From an uncultured Pedosphaera sp. (lineage in GTDB: Bacteria > Verrucomicrobiota > Verrucomicrobiia > Limisphaerales > Pedosphaeraceae), in contig CAIXFN010000093.1 of assembly GCA_903918755.1 (NCBI GenBank), forward strand, positions 33,259 to 97,258: a stretch of DNA of 64,000 bases, given 5' to 3'. Position numbers and translations under genes: made by a program. A model generated the notes under the pieces. The model saw only the letters and a program-made list of their open reading frames with translations. It made no database searches and was not told where the DNA came from. Below, piece by piece: positions 58,848-64,000 of the stretch; within the stretch, counting starts at the first letter, position 1, and every line of letters begins with the position of its first letter.

Positions 58848-59540
58848 TCATCGCTGTGGCCAGTGTTGCCGGATTTTTTCCAGCCAGGGATTCAAGCCCT
58901 GTTGACGAATGGCGGTAAAGCGATCCACGGCCACGGCCATCTCCTTTAATTCCGGACAACCCCAGCGGATGACTTCCAGAATTGCGGCGTGTTGCGATTC
59001 CAGATCGGTCCAATGAATGATTCGTTCGTGGTGAAAGACCCGATTGCGCAGGTCCCGGATCCGTTTCCACCGGGTATCCAGTTTGCGCAAATCGCACTCC
59101 CCCCGCGGTGCGTGAGGAAAAACCTTGGCGGCTATGGCATGGCCGAGACCAGTTCGGGCTTGGGCTTTGTTAAAGAATCCCGTCCAAAAGCCGAAATTCA
59201 GGGCGGCCACTACTCGGCCGGGCGTGATCATTTTTCCCTCGTTTCGCAATTTCTGGCGGGCATCGGTCAACTGATCCTGCTGCCATTGTGGCAGACCGGT
59301 GAGGACATCATACCATGCCGGGTTTTGGCAGCGTGCCGACAGAAACTGATGCAGGGAATTGCGCAGGGCGATTTCGGCCATTTGAAGGGGCGAATACAGG
59401 CTTTCGCACAGGGCCATGTTCCAAAGGTAGCGGGCGAGCGTGGTCGCTGGAGGCGCACCATCCTGTCGGTAGGCATCGAGGCGTTCGGGAGAAAGCACCG
59501 AGTCAATCGATTGGAAAAATATGGAGTTCACGCTTGTCAA
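58848..59540 (-). CDS. Abi-like (HEPN) protein
   Basis: 230 residues, all helical. The Abi-type signatures are LARYLWNMALCESLYSPLQMAEIALRNSLHQFL in the N-terminal half and RIRDLRNRVFHHERIIH in the C-terminal half. The latter contains RNRVFHH, an Rx4-6H HEPN RNase motif. Abi_2-like proteins are widespread; some act in abortive phage infection by RNA cleavage. It stands at the edge of an accessory region; no partner antitoxin is visible. Confidence 0.78.
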   Translation of the reverse strand: MTSVNSIFFQSIDSVLSPERLDAYRQDGAPPATTLARYLWNMALCESLYSPLQMAEIALRNSLHQFLSARCQNPAWYDVLTGLPQWQQDQLTDARQKLRNEGKMITPGRVVAALNFGFWTGFFNKAQARTGLGHAIAAKVFPHAPRGECDLRKLDTRWKRIRDLRNRVFHHERIIHWTDLESQHAAILEVIRWGCPELKEMAVAVDRFTAIRQQGLNPWLEKIRQHWPQR

Positions 59541-59959
59541 CTAGGAAAACTAGGATTAATGTTTTGTCGTTGACCTCGGAAATCCTTCCTTGGCTGCTTG
59601 CAGCCGATAGGAGCCGGGGTTTCTTTTTGCCCCAATCCGAGCTGAATATTACGTTCTGGGACCAAATGTTAACGCTTCGCCCCTGGAAAACCAATCAAAA
59701 GCAATTCTATATCGGCTGACAAAATTTGGCCAAATATGGTCGAAGCCATCCCGCTGGCAGTTTTTCCACCCCTTTGCGTTCATCGCGCTCTTCTGTTAAA
59801 AATGCCCCATTTTCAATTGCCCGCTTCTTTCCGTTCCAAATTCTGGACCGTCTCGCGGCTGGCTTTTCATCCCCTCCGCGTTCTCCGCGCCTCCGCGTGA
59901 GCATCTCCCTCATTCTTCCTCTTCGTGATGGCAGAATCCTTGCTAGGCCACTTCGAGAT
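59541..59959. other. intergenic region, 419 bases
   Basis: No gene recognised. It contains CTCCGCGTTCTCCGCGCC (about 59876), a phrase seen dispersed in many genomes of this kind, and ends with a GCTAGGC cassette core at 59942-59948. Confidence 0.55.
59942..59948 (+). other. attC R'-type core GCTAGGC
   Basis: Preceded by GAATCCTT and followed by CCACTTCGAGATATG; the same flanks surround a GTTAGGC core at 62508-62514. It marks the left edge of the lipoprotein cassette. Confidence 0.6.
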
Positions 59960-60292
59960 ATGTCGTTACGAACCGCCATATCGATTTTCGCAGCCGCATC
60001 CTTTCTTGGTTGCTCGACTCACCGGCAAGTGGTCTCGCTTTCTGATTTGCCAAACATTATTGCGCTCACCCCGGAACGTGCGCCGCTGGTGGATGCCGCT
60101 AGGAGAATGAACGACCAGAGTGAGTTTGCGCTTCGATATCCAGTTCTTCGTCGAGCTGCGCCGACATCGGATGGTGGTTTCGAGATAAGGTTTGGCCAGG
60201 CTGGCGGGAGGGGCGTGATTGGCGTCTCATACTACTTTGACGCATCTGGACATTTCTCCCATTCAGAAAGGTGGCTTTGTGACGGATACTAA
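59960..60292 (+). CDS. cassette lipoprotein, intact copy
   Basis: 110 residues from ATG 59960, twelve bases after the cassette core. A lipobox ends SIFAAASFLGC (Cys at 18). The mature part is NIIALTPERAPLVDAARRMNDQSEFALRYPVLRRAAPTSDGGFEIRFGQ then GVIGVSYYFDASGHFSHSERWLC. A diverged copy with a one-base deletion lies at 62527-62857. No family recognised; probably a small envelope lipoprotein. Confidence 0.75.
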   Translation: MSLRTAISIFAAASFLGCSTHRQVVSLSDLPNIIALTPERAPLVDAARRMNDQSEFALRYPVLRRAAPTSDGGFEIRFGQAGGRGVIGVSYYFDASGHFSHSERWLCDGY

Positions 60293-60327
60293 GGGGCCGG
60301 ACAGTCGCCGGACCCGTCCGCCATCCC

Positions 60328-60580
60328 GTCCGGCGTAGCTCGGAGCGAAGACGGAAGCTGCCTCAGCGGCGGCGAAAGGGGGACATCTGCCTGCTCGCAC
60401 TCGCGTCCCCTTCAGCGGTCCCGGTCTGAATCGGAATCTGGACAGCCCGAAGGGCTGTGATTCGATAGCCCAGCCTAAACAGGCTGGGTTTTCTGGCATT
60501 TTTTCTTCCCGCGCCCTGAAAGCGGCGCGATACCACGTGATCGGAATAAAGCCGAATGTTGAAGAAAGGGGACCAGGCAC
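60328..60580. repeat. long direct repeat, left copy
   Basis: About 250 bases that recur at 61823-62075 in the same orientation. It includes the phrases GACATCTGCCTGCTCGCACT and CGGTCCCGGTCTGAATCGGA and the REP-like hairpins. Confidence 0.8.
60443..60531 (+). repeat. REP-like palindromic element, copy 2
   Basis: Hairpins AGCCC-GAA-GGGCT, AGCCCAGCC-TAAAC-AGGCTGGGTT and CGCGCC-CTGAAAGC-GGCGCG, in this order; the copy at 8229 carries them on the opposite strand. Confidence 0.8.
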
Positions 60581-60893
60581 CCGCCGCCGCCCTCCGGGAA
60601 ATTAAATTGTCCCCCTTGCACCCACCACCAACCATCCCCGGGATAGGCTGGGGAGAAGAGGTGCCACCCATCTTCCACGCCCCCCAATACTCCAGGTCCG
60701 TGATCAGGTGTCCCGAGCCTATCGAACGGCCCTCATCCCGTCCCAAGGCAATCCTGACAAGATGCAGCGTGTAGTCGGGGGTTGAGCACCGCGACACCCC
60801 CGGCACAATCGTCAAAAATAAACCCGATCCCCGCGGGATCGCAGCCATCCCCGTTGACTAAAATCGTCCACACACAACGCGGAAGTACCCGTC

Positions 60894-61148
60894 CTATGGC
60901 CACTGCCTGAGTGGCTTTTTCAGTGGTCCGAGGATGTGCACGTAATCCGGAGATTTCACACCCGTTTGGAAAATCACGATGTTGAATCCCAAGCACCCTT
61001 TCGCCCGGGCCGCCTCGGAAAAACAGAAGTAGTCCGGCGCGCCCGCGGCCGTTAACGGCAGCAAGGCCACACACCGGGCCAGAGTGGCCTTCAACGGGCG
61101 CAACGATGCCGCGGCTAAGGCAAGTTCGATGACTTCAAGTTCCCTCAT
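60894..61148 (-). CDS. short protein, possible remnant of a RES-type toxin
   Basis: 84 residues, three bases after the antitoxin-like gene on the same strand. The end, FSEAARAKGCLGFNIVIFQTGVKSPDYVHILGPLKKPLRQWP, resembles the C-terminal strand pattern of RES toxins (GxNLVxF...PDxVxVLGP...LRxWP). The first half has no RES features, so the toxin would be truncated. The similarity is weak and judged by eye. Confidence 0.4.
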   Translation of the reverse strand: MRELEVIELALAAASLRPLKATLARCVALLPLTAAGAPDYFCFSEAARAKGCLGFNIVIFQTGVKSPDYVHILGPLKKPLRQWP

Positions 61149-61151
61149 CCA

Positions 61152-61739
61152 TCAAGTGGGGGCCCCGGTCAGCATATCGTCCACATAATCCGTCACGGCC
61201 TGCCATTCCCCCTTCGCCAGGCACTCCAGGGGCGCGGCATTGTTCAGCAGTTCATGCGGGGTCCGCAGCCATTTGCGAAACTCAACCTCGCTCCGCATCG
61301 CCAGCCGCAGCCGCGCGACCCGTTCAAAATACCCCAACGGCTCCTGCAACGAATCCGCGTCCGGCGTTTTGCTGACGCCTTGTTTGGTTCGCCCCAGCCA
61401 GCCGGCCAATTGGCTCACGCTCACCCCAAACACCTTGGCCACGCGCACGGCGGACAGTTTGCCATTAGCCTCGCGCAAATCCGCCGTCGCCCGCACGACG
61501 GACTTGGCCTGATCCAGTGGACTTGGCCTCGCCGGCGCGACCTTCGCCCCGGCGGTTTCCGCCCTTTTTGACCATTTGCGTGGTGCCACCGCATAGCGCA
61601 GCACGTCTTCAATGCGGGCCATCAGTCCCTCGATCAGAGCTCTCTGCTCATCCAGTTGGGCCTGCAGCGCGGCCAACTCCCCGGCCCCAGCGCCGCCGCC
61701 CGTGCCACCCGGCAATGTCTTCGTTGTCGATGTGCTCAT
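61152..61739 (-). CDS. Xre/MbcA/ParS-type antitoxin
   Basis: 195 residues from ATG 61739. A Gly-rich start, a coiled coil (LAALQAQLDEQRALIEGLMARIEDVLRY), a helix-turn-helix-like KVFGVSVSQLAGWLGRTKQGVSKTPDADSLQEP, and a C-terminal toxin-binding domain FRKWLRTPHELLNNAAPLECLAKGEWQAVTDYVDDMLTG typical of the ParS/MbcA (DUF2384) family. Usual partners are RES toxins encoded just downstream; only a short remnant-like gene is there. It may be a regulator or orphan antitoxin. Confidence 0.75.
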   Translation of the reverse strand: MSTSTTKTLPGGTGGGAGAGELAALQAQLDEQRALIEGLMARIEDVLRYAVAPRKWSKRAETAGAKVAPARPSPLDQAKSVVRATADLREANGKLSAVRVAKVFGVSVSQLAGWLGRTKQGVSKTPDADSLQEPLGYFERVARLRLAMRSEVEFRKWLRTPHELLNNAAPLECLAKGEWQAVTDYVDDMLTGAPT

Positions 61740-61822
61740 ACCTTCACCATACACCAATCGTCAACCAAACGTCAACCAGAGTTGGCATTCGCCGCGCGCC
61801 GCACTTTTGCATTGCCGACGAC

Positions 61823-62075
61823 TTGTCCGGCGTCGCTTTCAGGGAAGACGGAAGCTTGCAGCGACGGCGAAGGGGGGCATCTGCCTGCTCGCACTCGCGT
61901 CCCCTCAGCGGTCCCGGTCTGAATCGGAATCTGGACAGCCTGAAGGGCTGTGATTCGATAGCCCAGCCTAAACAGGCTGGGTATTTTGGTATTTACCTTC
62001 CGGCGCCCTGAAGGCGGCGCGATACCACGCGGTCGGAATCAGGCCGGATGGCGCAGAAGGGGGGCAGGCCCCACC
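61823..62075. repeat. long direct repeat, right copy
   Basis: Matches 60328-60580 with scattered differences and short indels, same orientation. The two copies enclose the antitoxin gene and the toxin remnant. Confidence 0.8.
61936..62032 (+). repeat. REP-like palindromic element, copy 3
   Basis: AGCC-TGAA-GGGCT, AGCCCAGCC-TAAAC-AGGCTGGGT and GGCGCC-CTGAA-GGCGGCGCG hairpins, same order as 60443-60531. Confidence 0.8.
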
Positions 62076-62123
62076 ACCAACCATTCCCGGCCTCCTCGTT
62101 TGCTTTGCTTGGCGGCCTCCGCC

Positions 62124-62195
62124 TTCCGGCACACGGACAAATCCGCCATAAACTCCGCCTTCCGGCACACGGACAAATCCGCCATAAACTCCGCC
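62124..62195. repeat. 36-base tandem duplication
   Basis: Two perfect head-to-tail copies (62124-62159 and 62160-62195) beginning TTCCGGCACACGGACAAATC. No coding role apparent. Confidence 0.95.
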
Positions 62196-62507
62196 CCGGT
62201 TGCTGCTGGCAAATCCCGGAGATTCCGCTACTCCCCGCCGTGCCGGTGAAACTTCCAATACCGCACAACCCACTGCCAATCAACCGCTTCAGCACGCTCA
62301 CTCCGGTGCTCCAACCGCATTACCACGTAAAATTGCTTCTGCATGTTAATTCTTGGAATCGGGACCAAAATGCCTACTCCGTCTGCGGCTTTTGCCGGCT
62401 CAATAGTCAACGTAAGCGAATCTAAACTAGGCTTGAAAATCATGAAAAGCGATAGTATCATTGCCGAATGCTGCAACAGATTGAACGCAAAGGACGGTCG
62501 AATCCTT

Positions 62508-62514
62508 GTTAGGC
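62508..62514 (+). other. attC R'-type core GTTAGGC
   Basis: Preceded by GAATCCTT and followed by CACTTCGAGATATG, as at 59942. Left edge of the second lipoprotein cassette. Confidence 0.65.
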
Positions 62515-62526
62515 CACTTCGAGATA

Positions 62527-62857
62527 TGTCGTTACGAACCGCCATATCGATTTTCGCAGCCGCCTCCTCTCTTGGCTGCTCGACTAACGGCAAGCAGTCT
62601 CGCTTTCGGATTCGCCACACATTATGGCGCTCACCCCGGAACGTGCGTCGCTGGTGGATGCCGCCAGAACAATGAACGACCAGAGCGAGTTTGCAATTCG
62701 GTATCCGATTCTTCGTCGAGCTGCGCCGACTTCGAACGGTGGTTTTGAGATAAGGTTTGGCCAGACTGGCGGGAGAGGCCTGATTGGCGTCTCGTACTAC
62801 TTTGACGCATCTGGACATTTCACCCATTCAGAAAGGTGGCTTTGTGACGGATACTAA
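62527..62857 (+). pseudogene. cassette lipoprotein, frameshifted second copy
   Basis: The sequence tracks the intact gene at 59960 closely, with the same ATG context and a lipobox SIFAAASSLGC. It lacks one base where the intact gene reads CTCACCGG (here CTAACGG, near 62583). The lipoprotein start therefore runs into a wrong frame, and the rest (ALTPERASLVDAARTMNDQSEFAIRYP to HSERWLCDGY) is open only in another frame. Most likely a pseudogene by single-base deletion. Confidence 0.8.
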
Positions 62858-62860
62858 GGG

Positions 62861-63025
62861 GCCGGACAGTCGCCGGAACCAACCGCCGTCCCGTTCGAAC
62901 GTCGGCCAGTTCGGCGAAGCTCAGAGCGAAGGTGGAGGCTTCCGGGCGAAGGCGGATGGCCCTGGCAGTTTCGCTGTCGCGGTTCACGCCACGAGTCGAC
63001 GGTAGCTTGGCGTTCTACGTTCGGC
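62861..63025 (+). other. long attC-like site (165 bases)
   Basis: R'' GCCGGAC at 62861-62867 and R' GTTCGGC at 63019-63025 differ by one base from pairing. The centre contains a palindromic element (about 62888-62955) with GGCGAAGCTCAGAGCGAAGG, which may have been inserted into the attC loop. Confidence 0.6.
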
Positions 63026-63028
63026 TAT

Positions 63029-63430
63029 ATGAGCACCCCACAACAATTTCTTGAGTCCTTCTTACACGAAAAACTCGCGATTTACGCCGACGCAAACGTA
63101 CGGTTGGCGCCAATGTTTGCGAGATATTTCGGCGAGCCGCTTTTGGATCGCGCCGGTGATTTTTTACTCCTTGCCAGGATGCGCGAGGTGATTGACGATG
63201 TTGCGGAGTCCGCTGGCTCGGCATTGGTTGTCACGAGCATCCAAAGTGAGCGTTTTGCGGGCGCGTCCATCCGTGCGCGATACCATTTGGCTGCGACGGG
63301 CGAGACCTGGAAGATTACTCGCATTGATCGTCAATGCGTTTATTGTCGAGGCACAGGCCAGTCAGGGCAGGCGCCATGCCAGCAGTGCGGTGGAGAAGGA
63401 TGGAATGATCGTGGAGAAAAAGCAGCCTAA
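63029..63430 (+). CDS. cassette protein with DnaJ-like zinc motif
   Basis: 133 residues. The N-terminal part (QQFLESFLHEKLAIYADANVRLAPMFARYF) is helical and NTF2-like in pattern. The C-terminal CVYCRGTGQSGQAPCQQCGGEGW is two CxxCxGxG motifs as in the DnaJ zinc-finger, likely binding one Zn2+. Starts four bases after the preceding cassette core and its stop falls inside the next R''. Function unknown. Confidence 0.78.
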   Translation: MSTPQQFLESFLHEKLAIYADANVRLAPMFARYFGEPLLDRAGDFLLLARMREVIDDVAESAGSALVVTSIQSERFAGASIRARYHLAATGETWKITRIDRQCVYCRGTGQSGQAPCQQCGGEGWNDRGEKAA

Positions 63431-63575
63431 CAAATCGTCGGAGCCAACCGCCGACCCGTCCGGCGTAGTGGGCAAGCGAAGACGGAAGTTTCCTGGCGAA
63501 GGCAGATCGGACTGTCCGTTCCGCTGTCGCGGTTCACGCCGCGAGTCGCTGGTGGCTCAGCTTTGTACGTTAGGC
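63425..63575 (+). other. long attC site (151 bases)
   Basis: R'' GCCTAAC at 63425-63431, R' GTTAGGC at 63569-63575. The arms resemble those of the first array (GGAGCCAACCGCC, GGTGGCTCAGCTTT). A palindromic element (about 63454-63510) sits in the loop and explains the extra length. Confidence 0.82.
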
Positions 63576-63580
63576 ATCGT

Positions 63581-64000
63581 ATGATTACCACGCATCCTAC
63601 GAACTGGTGGCGCGCTTCTCAGCGTGCCTTGCTGCTTGGCCTGTCGGTTGGCCTTCTCATGGCGACGATTGCGGTCGGTGGTGAGTTGTTGGGTTGGTTT
63701 AACAGCATCGCTGCATGGTTAATTGAGACAGTGGTTTTTACTTTGCTTCTGGCCTTTTTAGGCCGTCCATATCGCACTGTTGCCGTCATCCCTGCTGTTG
63801 TCGTCGCTTACATCGGCATCATCTCGTATGTCATCATCCAGGGCATCCACACCGGACGCTGGCAGTCTGACGACAATTTGCCAGTGGTTGTTTCGTTCTT
63901 CGTGCTGGTGATTGTGCCTGCGCTGTTTTCAGTTGGCCGGTGTAAAACTCTTTCTGTAATTTGTCTTTCTTCTCCCCGCCGCCACCCCTCCGGGGTGAGG
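63581..64000 (+). CDS. cassette membrane protein, 3' end outside window
   Basis: ATG 63581 opens a frame of 140 codons that is still open at the window edge. It has three to four membrane helices (LLLGLSVGLLMATIAVGG, WLIETVVFTLLLAFLG, VAVIPAVVVAYIGIISYVIIQG and VVVSFFVLVIVPALFS). Starts six bases after the attC core, the compact cassette layout. The last residues (SSPRRHPSGVR) may be past the real coding region if a stop lies just beyond. Confidence 0.65.
   Translation, partial: MITTHPTNWWRASQRALLLGLSVGLLMATIAVGGELLGWFNSIAAWLIETVVFTLLLAFLGRPYRTVAVIPAVVVAYIGIISYVIIQGIHTGRWQSDDNLPVVVSFFVLVIVPALFSVGRCKTLSVICLSSPRRHPSGVR

Larger units (their letters stand above)
60293..60893. other. repeat-rich intergenic region, 601 bases
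   Basis: A GCCGGAC R''-like core (60296-60302) follows the lipoprotein gene, then a palindromic element (60325-60380), a REP-like element (60443-60531) and about 350 bases where I see no credible gene on either strand. Confidence 0.6.
61740..62526. other. repeat-rich intergenic region, 787 bases
   Basis: Contains the right copy of the long direct repeat, a REP-like element, a 36-base tandem duplication and, at the end, a GTTAGGC core at 62508-62514. No credible gene. Confidence 0.6.

Noticed and set aside
60363..60848. 161-residue frame on the minus strand
   Set aside because: A third of it is the REP-like and direct-repeat DNA, and the remainder shows no family motif.

Overview
The window is high-GC bacterial chromosome. 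I infer Verrucomicrobiota, possibly near the Pedosphaera/Limisphaera lineage. The reasons are a dcw cluster carrying a LysM protein between murD and ftsW and an uncharacterised gene between mraZ and rsmH, a planctomycete/verrucomicrobial-style PQQ-like propeller protein, tandem CNNM/CBS proteins, and many short palindromic repeats. This is judged by eye from gene content, with no database search. I recognised no rRNA, tRNA or CRISPR array.

Layout. (1) 1-4172, minus strand: a tightly packed operon that fits D-apiose breakdown: a Gfo/Idh/MocA dehydrogenase (ApsD-like), a RuBisCO-like protein, a DUF1537 sugar-acid kinase (OiaK-like) and the start of an ApnO-like oxidoisomerase that runs off the left edge. 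(2) 4421-7707, plus: a CBS-type DHH pyrophosphatase and a secreted PQQ-like propeller protein. (3) 7708-8924: no genes, only tandem and palindromic repeats. (4) 8925-15608: an integron. IntI is cut short before its second catalytic box. An array of twelve small cassettes follows, with eleven complete attC sites. (5) 15781-17868: an S9 peptidase. (6) 18246-24821, minus: a cluster of small envelope/stress genes (CBM48, DUF883, holin-like, DUF3309, an MlaA/hydrolase fusion, PRC-barrel, two DUF2934, Dps, a cNMP-binding protein). Near-identical palindromes lie upstream of two of its transcription units. (7) 25139-27583: TPR protein, small coiled-coil protein, cobalamin adenosyltransferase, queA.

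(8) 27807-45205: the dcw cluster, mraZ - unknown gene - rsmH - ftsL - ftsI - murF - mraY - murD - LysM - ftsW - murG - murB - ddl - ftsQ - ftsA - ftsZ, with many ATGA overlaps. It builds lipid-linked peptidoglycan precursor and assembles the division ring. murE and murC are absent from it, and the MurD-like protein lacks several residues normally needed for Mg2+ and catalysis. (9) 45381-47686: hisB and an ECF sigma / anti-sigma / secreted protein operon. (10) 47776-51352: three CNNM/CBS membrane proteins in tandem. (11) 51349-58757: a membrane protein, an olsB-olsA pair for ornithine lipid, a MOSC protein, a large GH63/MGH1-like glycosidase and an RsmB/NOP-type rRNA methyltransferase.

(12) 58848-64000: an accessory region with an Abi/HEPN-like protein, a second group of integron-type cassettes (including a duplicated, frameshifted lipoprotein cassette), an orphan Xre/MbcA/ParS-type antitoxin beside a probable toxin remnant, and several copies of palindromic elements, some inside attC loops.
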